Shown here piece by piece: positions 52,469-62,073 of a DNA stretch of 64,000 nt (positions are counted from its first letter, which is position 1; every line of letters starts with the position of its first letter). The translations under genes were made by a program, and so were the position numbers. Where the stretch lies: positions 1 to 64,000 of the forward strand of contig JAHHHN010000025.1 in assembly GCA_019359325.1 (NCBI GenBank), read 5' to 3'. A model generated the notes under the pieces. It saw only the letters and a program-made list of their open reading frames with translations, did not search any database and had not been told where the DNA came from. This DNA is from Mojavia pulchra JT2-VF2. GTDB lineage: Bacteria > Cyanobacteriota > Cyanobacteriia > Cyanobacteriales > Nostocaceae.

Positions 52469-55400
52469 TTAAAATCGTGTTTCATACTCAACAACAGCGC
52501 GGCTTTCATCTCCTAAATTGGTAGAACCGCGCACCAGGATTTCATCATTGACACGATAAATGACGTTGTAACGGAAAGGTTCATCGCTAGCAAAAACCCG
52601 CGATAAAGAGACAGAAAAAGCATTCGATACATCAAACACAGCCTCTGCTGCTAAACCAAGTACCGAAGTACTCCTGGTGGCATTAGTTACAATAGTCGGG
52701 AATAACCGTAGTTCACTCAAGCCGATAGTTTCACCAATTTGACTAATAGTGCCTTGCAAGTTAGAGAAAATTGCCGAACCAGCCAAGTTAACTAGCCCTA
52801 AGCCTGCATCACCTTGCCCCAAATTATTAATAAAGGAGCCTCCTATTAAAGCAACGATTTCCGCTTCACTGCGACGCGGCTCACTAGTCAAGTCGAGATT
52901 ATCAGATAATTTACTGGCTGGCCCTTTTGCTGTTGCTTGAATACGAACCGTGTTTAAAGTACCGAAGTTGATTGCAGAAATATCTTCAATCTCGCTAGAT
53001 ATAGGTGAAGTTCGAGCGAGGCTACCCCTGACTTCTGGGACAATTGTTACTAGCCGGACATCTAAATTTGGGTCAAAACCTTGGCTGGGGATAAATGTTG
53101 CGGTTTGTTCGTAACCACGGGCTAATGTAAACTGGGTAGTAAATAAATTTACTTGACCCCCCCGCAGCCGAATCTCTCCTTGGGGGCGAGGTTTAGCCAA
53201 GGTTCCATTGAGAGTGATATCACCCTCCGCGACAAAGCTGAATAATGGCTGACGTGTAACACGAACATCGTTATCTAAAATTAACTGTAAATTGGCAAAT
53301 TCTATAGGTGTTCTCGTTGCATTTGCTGGGGGAGTTGCTGGACTCTCTGTTGTAATAGAAGTGTCACCAGTCACAGAAGTGTTACCAGTCACAGGTTCTA
53401 CTGTTCTTAGTACTGTTTGTTGCGAAGTTGTTCTTGTTGTACGTCTTCTGCCAGAAGTAGCAGCAGTAGCTTGTCCTAGCGATACCTCTCCATTATTTAG
53501 CCTAATTTCGCCACCAAGTTGAGGAGCAAATGCTGTTCCGGTAATTACAGCGTTACCGCTAACTCCGCCTTGATATAGTCCTTGAAAATTGAGCCTCAAG
53601 TTATCTAATGCGACAGTCAGAGGATTTGTGGCTGCTTGTTGTTGAGCATTTTGAGTGGCAAAAATTGGTAGAATTCCCGCCGCAGTTAATTGTCCCCGAC
53701 TGTATTGCCCTTGCAGATTCTCGACAATCAGCCGATCGCCTGCAAACCGCGCTGTTCCTGTAACATTTGTTAACGGTTCTGAGAGGCTTTGGACATTGAT
53801 TGTGGCATTATTCACCGTGGCAATACCAGTTGTCACCGGTCGGTCTAATGTTCCCTCGACTTGCACGTTGACTTGTCCCTGGCCATCTACCCAACTAACT
53901 TGATTGGTCAATAAGTTTACTAATGCCAAACCTTCATCTTGCACGTTAGCTTGGATGCTAATTTGATTGCTATCTGGCTCGACTGAAGCAAATGGCAACT
54001 CAACGGGGATATTACCACTAATTTGTATAGGTTGTGTACCCCTAACTAAAATATTGCTGCCAAAATTCAACCGAGCATTATTATAGTTAAAATCCAATTG
54101 TGCTGACTGCACAGATTGATTATTTAAACTAGCATTTAATAATGCTAATTCACCTGTAGCTTGAGGATTTTCCAAACTACCCGCTAAAGTAACATTCGCA
54201 TCCAAATTACCTGCAACATCTATAGGTAATTTTGGTAAGAAAGGTTTGACATCTGCAATACTTAAATCTCGAATCTGCGCTTGTCCAGAAATTGTTTCTT
54301 CGCTTAACTGCCCATTAAAAGCAAGGAGTGAATTGTTAACATTCAACCGCAGGGGTTGTAAGCTTAAAACTCCATTTTCATAATTGCCACTAGCGACAAC
54401 TTGATTAATATTATAATTGCCCCATACCCAGTTAGACCCTGTAAAATTAAATCCAACATTCAAGCCCGATCGCAAACTGCCTGTTACAGCCAACTTACCG
54501 CTGATTATGCCTTGCAATTCTGCCAGGGTAGGTATGCGAGATGCTTGCTTTTGCTCCTGCATTCTTTGTTGTACAACTAAAGATTGGATTTTTGAGAAGA
54601 AATCCAATTGAGCAAGTAAGTTTGTATTTGGTAAGCTTACAGGCTGAGTTTGCAATGCCTCAGCGTCAGCCAATTGTGGAGGCTGCAATCCAGTGTTGAG
54701 ATCTCGAAAATTATAGACACTTAATGCTTGTAACAGGTTTTGAATTCTAGCTTGATCGAAGCTAACTTCAAATTGAAATGGATTATTGCCTCTAGTTGGT
54801 AAATTACCACTGAATAAATAACGACTTTCACCTTGCCGTAATTCACCATTAGTTAAAGTAGCTGTACCGTCTCTAAAACTGATGCTACCACGAAACTCAT
54901 CTGCTGCTATTCTGCCAATTCTTGGTTGAGCGATCGCTACATCTCCTGCCAGACTATAATCATTTAAATTAATTGCTAAGTTTCCTGATAATTGTCCAGA
55001 AACGCGTCCTAAATTAGCATTAGCAGGTAAGAAATTTTCAGCTAGAGATATCGGAAAATCTTGGAAGTTTACCAACAGATTTTCACCGACAGTTCTACCA
55101 CTAGCTACAGCGCGATCGCGTCTGATATTAAATGCAGTTGGGCGATTATTTGCACCAAGGGAAACAGAAATTAAGTCTTGTTTACCCGTAACTTGAAGTT
55201 GTGTTCCTTGTCCTGGCTGATAACTCACATTTCCTGTTAACACAGGGTCAAATCCTAAACCATTTACCGCTAGATTTTGCAACTGAATATTTCCGTTAGC
55301 AATCGGGCTAGTAGGCGTACCCGATACTTGTCCTGCAAAATCAACTGTACCCGCCAAGGCAATATTACCTGGAAGATTAAATGGCAAATTTTGCAAATTA

Positions 55401-57778
55401 TAATCTTGTGCCTGTATATTCAGGTCTAACCCTGTGATTTGTGGATTCGGTTGCAACGCTACAGCAATATTACCAGCCGCCCTCAAACCCGGTGCAGTTG
55501 CTTGTGAAATTTGTAGGCGATCGCCATTCCATTGAAATTGGGCAGTTAATGGTTGTGAAAGTACCGCTAAACCTTGAGAAAATCTCACATTACCTGCGGC
55601 TTGAATATTTTGTGGTTGAAATGAAGCAGTAGTTCCCGCAACGGTTACATTGCCGTTGAGCCGCCCACGCAAATTTTCTGATAATTTATTTAGTTGAACT
55701 TGAGAAATATCAGCTACAGCTCGCCAACGACCATCATCCAAGCTGATATTGTTGAGGTTAACTACACCTTGCGCCAAACGCAGATTTGCCTGTCCCGCAG
55801 CTTGAATGTTAGCCAAATCAAAAGATTGCGTATTCCCTGAAATCTGCACATTACTACTAACAATCTGTCCTGGCACATTGTTAGCAAAACGATCAAGCTG
55901 GATTTGAGAAGCATTTGCTACAGCTTGCCAAAGACCATTATTGAGGCGAATATTTCTGAGGTTGATTCTACCTCCTGCCAGATTTAAATTCGCCTGCCCT
56001 GAAGCTTGAATGTTAGGCAGAGCAAAAGATTTTGTAGTTCCTGATAAATTGAATTCGCCGTTTAAATTGCCTTGAAACTGAGGCGGTAACGTTGTACCAG
56101 GGTTTTCTGGATTGCGCGTAGCTTGAGCTAAACTATTCAATGGAACTTGGGAAGCATCAACAAAAGCTTGCCAGCGATCGCCTACAACTTTTCCACGTGC
56201 TGCAACTGTACCCCCCGCCACCTGAAATACAGTATCTTGAATCTGGATATTTCCCTTATTAACTGCTAATTCGACTTTACCGGGATAAGTCGCTTGTGGT
56301 GCTTGAATTTGCACCAGAGTTTGTAAATTATTGAGATTTCCCGAAATTTGGGTATTTGCTGAGACAGTACCAATGCGAATGTTAGGAAGACTAGCGTTAT
56401 AAGTTTGAGCGATCGCATCTCCTGGTACATTCTTTGCTTGCAAATTTACTGCAACTTTCCCCTGCTTTCCTAACCCAACTCGACCGCTACCAGTAATTTG
56501 TCCACCTAATGTTGGCGTAGCTTGAATTTGGGAAATAACAATTTCCTGGGGTGTTCCTCGAAACTGAGTGCTAATTTTCTCAAAATTAACGCGGTCAATA
56601 ACAGCAGGCTTAATCGTACTTACCGCACCTGTTACTCTCGGCTGTCTGATTGCACCTTGCAACTTGATATTTGCAGTGAATTCTCCAGCAGTGGCGATCG
56701 GTAGTTTAGCATTGAAAGTTTGTAAAAGGTTTTGGATGGTAACAGCTTTGACATTAGCTGTAACGTTATAACCAGTTTGAGTATTTATCGCCCCGTTGAT
56801 TTGCACTGGAATGTTTCCCAAGCGTGTAGAAACATTTTCCAGTGCAACCTGCTCACCCTGGAATTGTAATTTACCGATAGTGTTAGTTATTTTCGTCGGA
56901 AAATTATTAATTTGTGCTGCTACTTGATTAATACCAACCGTCCCAAAAATCGTTGTTTCCTGCTGATTTCGTCGTAAATTAACTGTTAAATCGCCATCTA
57001 TAGTTCCAGCTTGTAAACTAACTGGTGTCTGCACTAATTGCGACAGATTAGACGCTAGCAAATCATTAGTGCGAATTTTGAGTGTTGTTTGTGATGTTTT
57101 GGGAAGCGACTCTCCAGCAATCTGTAAACTCCCCCCAGTAAGAGCTTGAGCGCTAGCATCAAAGTTAATTCGTTGATTTTGCTCCAAAAAACGCGCAATA
57201 CCATTAACTTGATTGAATCCAACTGTGACTCTAGGTTTGCCTAGTTGAAGAGATGGCGACAACACTAGAACAGCATTTCGCACCCCAAGCGTCTCTAGTT
57301 CAGTTTTAATAAAACCAGCGCGTTCTTCAGTTGCATTATTAATTCTAGTTGAAACCCAGCGCCCCTTTTGATCCTGTTCAATGTAAACATCTGGCTGAAC
57401 TAAGGTAACCTTTAGCTTTAAAGTTCGATTAAAAACTAACTGCCAGGGATCAAATCCTACTTCTACTGCTTGTGCTGTCAGTCGGTCTGGATCTGTTGCG
57501 GTTGCAGGTACTGATGCTGAACCAAAACGCAGACTACTAGGCGAAAAACGTTGGACTTCGCCTAACTTTACAGGTCGCCCTAGCAACTGCAAAAGATTAG
57601 TTTCAATTAGCGGCGCTAAATCTTCACGAACAAAAATACTAGCCCACCAAACGCCCCCTATAATTCCAGCTAGCAAAATTAAACCCAGAGCAATACCAGT
57701 ACGAGTTAATAACACAAGCCATAAACGGCGATGCGAATTTAGTTCTGGTTGTTTGCTGGAATTAGGAGAGCGTGTCAT
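52469..57778 (-). CDS. tamB: TamB/Tic236-type translocation and assembly protein
   Basis: A 1769-residue giant protein. An N-terminal membrane anchor (GIALGLILLAGIIGGVWWAS, about residues 28-47) is followed by a very long periplasmic array of beta-strand repeats (patterns such as NIQAAGQANL and NGRWRAVA-DISQVQLNKL) that should form a lipid-carrying groove, and a C-terminal DUF490 domain ending YNVIYRVNDEILVRGS and DESRAVVEYETRF. TamB works with the Omp85 protein TamA and moves lipids or helps outer-membrane protein insertion; its chloroplast relative is TIC236. Transcribed alone here; no tamA neighbour. Cyanobacterial homologues have similar length. Confidence 0.9.
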   Translation of the reverse strand: MTRSPNSSKQPELNSHRRLWLVLLTRTGIALGLILLAGIIGGVWWASIFVREDLAPLIETNLLQLLGRPVKLGEVQRFSPSSLRFGSASVPATATDPDRLTAQAVEVGFDPWQLVFNRTLKLKVTLVQPDVYIEQDQKGRWVSTRINNATEERAGFIKTELETLGVRNAVLVLSPSLQLGKPRVTVGFNQVNGIARFLEQNQRINFDASAQALTGGSLQIAGESLPKTSQTTLKIRTNDLLASNLSQLVQTPVSLQAGTIDGDLTVNLRRNQQETTIFGTVGINQVAAQINNFPTKITNTIGKLQFQGEQVALENVSTRLGNIPVQINGAINTQTGYNVTANVKAVTIQNLLQTFNAKLPIATAGEFTANIKLQGAIRQPRVTGAVSTIKPAVIDRVNFEKISTQFRGTPQEIVISQIQATPTLGGQITGSGRVGLGKQGKVAVNLQAKNVPGDAIAQTYNASLPNIRIGTVSANTQISGNLNNLQTLVQIQAPQATYPGKVELAVNKGNIQIQDTVFQVAGGTVAARGKVVGDRWQAFVDASQVPLNSLAQATRNPENPGTTLPPQFQGNLNGEFNLSGTTKSFALPNIQASGQANLNLAGGRINLRNIRLNNGLWQAVANASQIQLDRFANNVPGQIVSSNVQISGNTQSFDLANIQAAGQANLRLAQGVVNLNNISLDDGRWRAVADISQVQLNKLSENLRGRLNGNVTVAGTTASFQPQNIQAAGNVRFSQGLAVLSQPLTAQFQWNGDRLQISQATAPGLRAAGNIAVALQPNPQITGLDLNIQAQDYNLQNLPFNLPGNIALAGTVDFAGQVSGTPTSPIANGNIQLQNLAVNGLGFDPVLTGNVSYQPGQGTQLQVTGKQDLISVSLGANNRPTAFNIRRDRAVASGRTVGENLLVNFQDFPISLAENFLPANANLGRVSGQLSGNLAINLNDYSLAGDVAIAQPRIGRIAADEFRGSISFRDGTATLTNGELRQGESRYLFSGNLPTRGNNPFQFEVSFDQARIQNLLQALSVYNFRDLNTGLQPPQLADAEALQTQPVSLPNTNLLAQLDFFSKIQSLVVQQRMQEQKQASRIPTLAELQGIISGKLAVTGSLRSGLNVGFNFTGSNWVWGNYNINQVVASGNYENGVLSLQPLRLNVNNSLLAFNGQLSEETISGQAQIRDLSIADVKPFLPKLPIDVAGNLDANVTLAGSLENPQATGELALLNASLNNQSVQSAQLDFNYNNARLNFGSNILVRGTQPIQISGNIPVELPFASVEPDSNQISIQANVQDEGLALVNLLTNQVSWVDGQGQVNVQVEGTLDRPVTTGIATVNNATINVQSLSEPLTNVTGTARFAGDRLIVENLQGQYSRGQLTAAGILPIFATQNAQQQAATNPLTVALDNLRLNFQGLYQGGVSGNAVITGTAFAPQLGGEIRLNNGEVSLGQATAATSGRRRTTRTTSQQTVLRTVEPVTGNTSVTGDTSITTESPATPPANATRTPIEFANLQLILDNDVRVTRQPLFSFVAEGDITLNGTLAKPRPQGEIRLRGGQVNLFTTQFTLARGYEQTATFIPSQGFDPNLDVRLVTIVPEVRGSLARTSPISSEIEDISAINFGTLNTVRIQATAKGPASKLSDNLDLTSEPRRSEAEIVALIGGSFINNLGQGDAGLGLVNLAGSAIFSNLQGTISQIGETIGLSELRLFPTIVTNATRSTSVLGLAAEAVFDVSNAFSVSLSRVFASDEPFRYNVIYRVNDEILVRGSTNLGDESRAVVEYETRF

Positions 57779-57934
57779 CTCTCATCCTCTAATAATAGGG
57801 TCTTTGAGTAATAGCTGCCTTCTTTGGTGTCAGTTTTAATTACCTGCTCTATTTAGACTGCCTTAAAATGCTGATTTTGCAATCTTCTTTGCGATAGATT
57901 GCACATTTTGCACAACTACTTTAAGTATTGGATA

Positions 57935-58354
57935 TTATTCAGTTGGGCTAGGTTCTCGCCGCCACTGTTTGAGGATTAGCGCTGACCAGATGATAAATCC
58001 TAATATCGCTAAACCAGTCATCCCATCAGTCCAAATAAAAAGATGCATTTTCGCAGAGAATTGTGAAAAGCTTCCATAAAGATAATGTCCTGGGCTTGCT
58101 AGACCTGTTAGTGAGTAGGCTAACAAACAGCCATAACACAGCCAAAACTTTCGATATTTATATAACCAATAGGCAATAATTCCCACACCTGTCAGAATGA
58201 GCCATGATTGATAAATTGAAGGCGCAGTAATCCAGTTGGGCTGTGGGTATCGCTCAATAAATAGATAATTATCTGTAAAATGAATGCCTGTAGAAATGAT
58301 GCTGGCAATTAGTAGAATTTTCAATAATCTTTGACCCTTAACCTCAAGATTCAT
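57935..58354 (-). CDS. Hypothetical four-helix membrane protein
   Basis: A 139-residue protein with four predicted helices: about 10-25, 45-65, 70-90 and 105-128. Conserved-looking polar features are GIHFTDNYLFIERYPQP near residue 22 and HLFIWTDGMTG near residue 103, where the His and Asp residues lie within or next to helices. I cannot name the family. The minus-strand gene follows the TamB-like gene after an upstream gap of about 155 bp; a separate promoter is likely. Confidence 0.6.
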   Translation of the reverse strand: MNLEVKGQRLLKILLIASIISTGIHFTDNYLFIERYPQPNWITAPSIYQSWLILTGVGIIAYWLYKYRKFWLCYGCLLAYSLTGLASPGHYLYGSFSQFSAKMHLFIWTDGMTGLAILGFIIWSALILKQWRREPSPTE

Positions 58355-58404
58355 AATCAGGTTTCCTCAAATTGAATATTCCTAACTGCACACCAGCGAT
58401 ATAT

Positions 58405-58442
58405 AGCAGAAGGCAGAAGGCAGGAGGCAGGAGGCAGGAGGT
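58405..58442. repeat. Heptanucleotide tandem repeat
   Basis: Five to six copies of GGCAGAA/GGCAGGA in tandem. Short tandemly repeated heptamers are a hallmark of heterocystous cyanobacteria. Confidence 0.8.
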
Positions 58443-58625
58443 AGAACTATTACTATCCCTAGCATTCACGCTTGTCATTATGTCCTAACCTATGTGACTA
58501 CGGCTATACATTGCTACAACTAAATCGAAGCTGACACAAGCGATCGCATACCCTACGGGACTAAATGCTGCACTTTGATTAAATATGTGCAGTCCGATGT
58601 CCCAGAACGGATGAGCCATCCAACC

Positions 58626-58799
58626 TCATATTAGCCACCATTTTGAATAACACAGTCCCAATAAAGCAAGTGCAACCACAAGCCCAACTGCTAGGAAAAG
58701 TGATTCTTGGTTTGGTCGAATTCGGGCGAGGGTAAGAAACGAAACTGCACTTACTAAACCAAACAATATCCCAAAAATAATTACTGTTTTATGACGCAC
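58626..58799 (-). CDS. Small two-helix membrane protein, 57 aa
   Basis: A 57-residue protein from a GTG at 58799 with two helices: TVIIFGILFGLVSAVSFLTL and ESLFLAVGLVVALALLGLCY, joined by ARIRPNQ, ending SKWWLI. The start overlaps the stop of the thioesterase gene by 11 bases, so translation is probably coupled. I recognise no family. A possible role is membrane association of the thioesterase, inferred from overlap only. Confidence 0.55.
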   Translation of the reverse strand: MRHKTVIIFGILFGLVSAVSFLTLARIRPNQESLFLAVGLVVALALLGLCYSKWWLI

Positions 58800-59241
58800 T
58801 AATCAGTGAGTTAGCACTTTGAGTCTCCCCCGCTGAATGCACATAGGGCAAGAATAAAGACCTTTCTTCTGGGCTTAATCGCTTTGGACGCATCGTTTGT
58901 TTATCTACAAATAATCCTTTCTGCCATCCCTGCGCTGCTAGTATTCTCTGTTGGTTATAAAAACAAAAATGCATAATTGCAGAGGCCTTATTCAATTGTG
59001 AAATCCACATTTCTAGCTGCACACATTCACCTAAATATAGTGGTGTTTTATAGACGATGTTGGTTTCAACTAGCACTGGTGCAAATCCATGCTGAACAAT
59101 TTCTTGCATTGGCATTCCAATCGCTTGGAGCAGTTTTGTGCGTCCAATTTCCATCCACTGAATATAGACACTGTTGTTTACGTGTCCAATAAAATCGATG
59201 TGAAAGGGATACACCTGTAACTCAACAGCAATTTTTAGCAT
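58789..59241 (-). CDS. Acyl-CoA thioesterase (4HBT hotdog fold)
   Basis: A 150-residue hotdog-fold thioesterase of the YbgC/FcbC type. The active-site segment is YPFHIDFIGHVNNSVYIQW, with Asp and the GHVNN helix start; the rest follows the fold (VLVETNIVYKTPLYLGECV, FCFYNQQRILAAQGW). The natural thioester is unknown. It is divergent from the TetR gene, and the 76-bp gap holds a large perfect inverted repeat, so the regulator probably controls both. Confidence 0.85.
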   Translation of the reverse strand: MLKIAVELQVYPFHIDFIGHVNNSVYIQWMEIGRTKLLQAIGMPMQEIVQHGFAPVLVETNIVYKTPLYLGECVQLEMWISQLNKASAIMHFCFYNQQRILAAQGWQKGLFVDKQTMRPKRLSPEERSLFLPYVHSAGETQSANSLISAS

Positions 59242-59253
59242 TTTTAGTCCTGT

Positions 59254-59300
59254 TTGTCACCGACTAGTGACAAAGTATCATAGTCACTAGTCGGTGACAA
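59254..59300. promoter_or_regulatory. Double TetR-type operator in divergent region
   Basis: Arms TTGTCACCGACTAGTGAC (59254-59271) and GTCACTAGTCGGTGACAA (59283-59300) are perfect inverted copies separated by 11 bases. Each arm is itself a palindrome GTCAC-N6-GTGAC, so two TetR dimers could bind 29 bp apart. It sits between the thioesterase and TetR starts. Confidence 0.8.
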
Positions 59301-59317
59301 GTAGATAAGAACAATTT

Positions 59318-59917
59318 ATGGCGCGAGACAGAGACAAAGAAGAAACGAAAGCACGAATTCTGGCAGCAGTTGCTAAACTCTTGGCAGAATCAGGCTTTCA
59401 ACAACTAGGGATAAATGCGATCGCCCGTGAAGCTGGAGTTGATAAAGTGTTGATTTATCGCTATTTTGAGAATCTTCCCTCACTGCTACAAACCTTTGGC
59501 AAGGAAGGTAACTACTGGATTACAACCCAAGAGTTAATTGCAGATGAAACAGTCATTGATGCTGAATCTTTGGCTGATTGCATGGTTTTGTTACTTACGC
59601 ACTTCCTGTATGACTTGCAAAAACGACCTATTACGCAAGAAATTATGCGTTGGGAATTACTTCAAGCCAATGAGTTAACGCGTGAGTTGGCAACTGTGCG
59701 CGATCAAGTGGCGATTGAGAGTTTAGAATTTCTCAAGCAGAAGTATTCCTTCCCCCCAGATCAAGATATCCCTGCCATCAGCGCAGTTTTGATTGCTGGA
59801 ATTGTTTATCTGGTGATGCGTACCAAAGTCAGCGATACATTCTTAGGAATTGATTTTAGTTCACCGACCGGATGGCAACGTATAGAAAAGGCAATTGCAT
59901 CTATACTTTCAAATTAA
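59318..59917 (+). CDS. TetR/AcrR family regulator
   Basis: A 199-residue TetR protein. The HTH is residues about 10-55 (ILAAVAKLLAESGFQQLGIN and AIAREAGVDKVLIYRYFENL). The C-terminal helical domain ends in VSDTFLGIDFSSPTGWQRIE, resembling TetR_C domains that sense acyl or aromatic ligands. The adjacent double palindrome is its probable operator and the divergent thioesterase its likely target; the peroxiredoxin-like gene 41 bp downstream may be co-transcribed. Confidence 0.87.
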   Translation: MARDRDKEETKARILAAVAKLLAESGFQQLGINAIAREAGVDKVLIYRYFENLPSLLQTFGKEGNYWITTQELIADETVIDAESLADCMVLLLTHFLYDLQKRPITQEIMRWELLQANELTRELATVRDQVAIESLEFLKQKYSFPPDQDIPAISAVLIAGIVYLVMRTKVSDTFLGIDFSSPTGWQRIEKAIASILSN

Positions 59918-59958
59918 ACTAAAATTGGATAGCTAAATAGCAGTTAATCTCTTGTGTA

Positions 59959-60756
59959 ATGAATCCCTACACTATCCTTAATCAGACCGAACTTCAGCGT
60001 GTTAGTGATGGCATGACCCGACCCCTACTAGAAAATTGCGAGACTGCCTCACATATCCTTATTTTAGTCTGGCCACAACTTGGGGATTTTGATAGTCTTG
60101 AATATGCGTGGTGGTTACAGCGCCAAGCTAAAAAATTGTCAGATGAAAAACTTGCTATTCGTGCAGTGGGAATTGGCGATCGCGCCTCTGGAACAAGATT
60201 CTGTGAATATACAGGATTTCCACCCCAAAATTTATTTGTTGAACCTAATGCAGAATTACATCACCAACTCAAACTTTATTCAGGTCTGAATCTTTCTCTA
60301 CCTGGAATTTCTCAGTCTCAGAAAGCTTGGCTAAATCTACTGTTAATGTGTGCAGGTTTTGGAAGTCCTGGAACGCTAAGAGAAGTTTTTCGAGGATACA
60401 GGGGAGATCGTCAAGCCCCTCAACTCATTGAAGATGATGAAATTATTCAAGGTACTCCTCTACCTGCTTTTGGTGGCTCGTTTTTCCGATTAGCTGGCGG
60501 AAGTGGATTTCAACGTCCCTTTGAATTAGCTACTCTACGGCTACGGAATATGGTGGAAGTTCTGAGCAATTGGCATACTTATGTACCTAATTCTGCCTAC
60601 TTAACTCAGCGTGGTGGAACTTTTCTGTTTGATACTAAAGGCCAGTTACTTTACGAACATCGAGATCCAGGAATTCTGGGCTTTGCTGCTAATATGAGTC
60701 AGCCCCTATCATTTTTATCCTTTATGGAAACAGATAGTTTAACCTCAACTCACTAA
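59959..60756 (+). CDS. Peroxiredoxin-like (AhpC/TSA-2) protein
   Basis: A 265-residue protein with a thioredoxin-like fold of the PRXL2/AhpC-TSA-2 type. Seen: SHILILVWPQLGDFDSLEYA, RAVGIGDRASGTRFCEYTGFP, VFRGYRGDRQAP and a C-terminal FLFDTKGQLLYEHRDPGILG. Unlike true peroxiredoxins the usual PxxxTxxC motif is absent, so redox chemistry is uncertain; a Cys occurs in RFCEYTG. It follows tetR by 41 bp in the same direction. Confidence 0.7.
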   Translation: MNPYTILNQTELQRVSDGMTRPLLENCETASHILILVWPQLGDFDSLEYAWWLQRQAKKLSDEKLAIRAVGIGDRASGTRFCEYTGFPPQNLFVEPNAELHHQLKLYSGLNLSLPGISQSQKAWLNLLLMCAGFGSPGTLREVFRGYRGDRQAPQLIEDDEIIQGTPLPAFGGSFFRLAGGSGFQRPFELATLRLRNMVEVLSNWHTYVPNSAYLTQRGGTFLFDTKGQLLYEHRDPGILGFAANMSQPLSFLSFMETDSLTSTH

Positions 60757-61055
60757 TTCCTAATTGCTATTTCAATAATATCTAAGACAACGAGCGATCG
60801 CCTATTTCTTAGGATATGAGGAGTTTGAAAACACACCCTAGAACCCTCATTAAAAAAGTTAGTTTGTATAATTCATCTCAATTAACGCAGAGATATATAC
60901 AGTCCTAATGATAAGTCTTCAACTGGATATAATATTAGCCCTATCTTGCGACAGATGCTAAGGGTTGCTGACACAGAGATACTGGATGAAGTAAAGCTTT
61001 TTTAAATTTTATTGCTAATCGTTACTGAAAATACTTAAGAATGGAGTAATAATTC
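60757..61055. other. Intergenic region before PHA operon
   Basis: About 300 bases, AT-rich, with a HIP1-containing stretch near 60795. Promoter of the SDR-phaE-phaC operon is expected here. No clear motif. Confidence 0.4.
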
Positions 61056-62072
61056 ATGCAGTTGAAGCCGATCAATCAGCAGGTTGTTGTGGTCGTTGGC
61101 GCTTCTAGCGGGATTGGGCGTGAGACAGCTATTGAGTTTGCCAAACGAGGGGCAAAAGTAGTGGCTTCCGGCCGCAGTGAGGCGAAACTAGCGTCTTTGG
61201 TGGATGAGATTCGCTCATTTGCAGGTAAGGTTACGCCAGTCATTGCTGAAGTGGCAGTATTTGAGCAAGTAAAAGCGATCGCAGACAAAGCTGTAGAAAC
61301 TTATGGACGCTTGGATACGTGGGTTCATGCTCCTGCAACTGTGGTCTTTGCTCCATTCGACCAAACGGCCCCAGAGGAGTTTAAGCGTGTCATTGAAGTG
61401 AGCTTATTGGGACAGGTTTATGGAGCAATGGCGGCACTTCCTCACTTAAAACGCGAGGGACGGGGAGCGTTGATTCATCTTTCCTCAATTGCGGGAATCC
61501 GATCGCTGCCTTTGCAAAGTTCTTACTGTTCAGCAAAGCATGGGATCGAGGGCTTTTTAGACTCGCTGCGGGTTGAGTTACAGCATGAGGGCATTCCCAT
61601 CAGTGTAACGAGTATCAGACCATCGGTGATTAACACCCCCTTCTGGAACAATGCCCTGACGAGAATCGGGGTGAAGCCAGGCGGGATACCACCGTACTAC
61701 GACCCCAGATTAGTGGCTGACGCTATCCTCTACACTGCCACCCATCCCACCCGTGATTTCTTTGTAGGAGATTCCGCTAGGGTGTTGGATATGTTGCAGC
61801 GAGTTTCTCCTCCATTAGCCGATTCTCTATTGCAACTCATCGGCTTTCCTCTCCAGCGATCGGATGAGCCAAAGTCAGAGGATGCACCAAACAACTTATA
61901 TGAGCCTGTGCCACAGCATACAAGAGTGGACGGAGATTACAGCCATTTGGTGATCCCAACCTTTTTAGATTGGTTGGATAAGAATCCAATTTTGAAGTGG
62001 GGATCGATTGGCAGTGTAGCCGCCTTAGCATTAGTGCTAATTCAAACTTTACAAAGCGGAGAGAGCCACTAA
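61056..62072 (+). CDS. SDR-family oxidoreductase with C-terminal anchor
   Basis: A 338-residue short-chain dehydrogenase. Rossmann motif VVGASSGIGRETAIEFAKRG, catalytic Ser in HLSSIAG, and YCSAKHG as the YxxxK pair. Beyond the usual 250 residues it has about 80 extra, ending in a hydrophobic helix (WGSIGSVAALALVLIQTL). It overlaps nothing but is one base from phaE, so it belongs to the PHA operon. An acetoacetyl-CoA reductase-like role is possible, yet the extended SDR type and tail differ from PhaB; the substrate is unknown. Confidence 0.8.
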   Translation: MQLKPINQQVVVVVGASSGIGRETAIEFAKRGAKVVASGRSEAKLASLVDEIRSFAGKVTPVIAEVAVFEQVKAIADKAVETYGRLDTWVHAPATVVFAPFDQTAPEEFKRVIEVSLLGQVYGAMAALPHLKREGRGALIHLSSIAGIRSLPLQSSYCSAKHGIEGFLDSLRVELQHEGIPISVTSIRPSVINTPFWNNALTRIGVKPGGIPPYYDPRLVADAILYTATHPTRDFFVGDSARVLDMLQRVSPPLADSLLQLIGFPLQRSDEPKSEDAPNNLYEPVPQHTRVDGDYSHLVIPTFLDWLDKNPILKWGSIGSVAALALVLIQTLQSGESH

Positions 62073-62073
62073 G

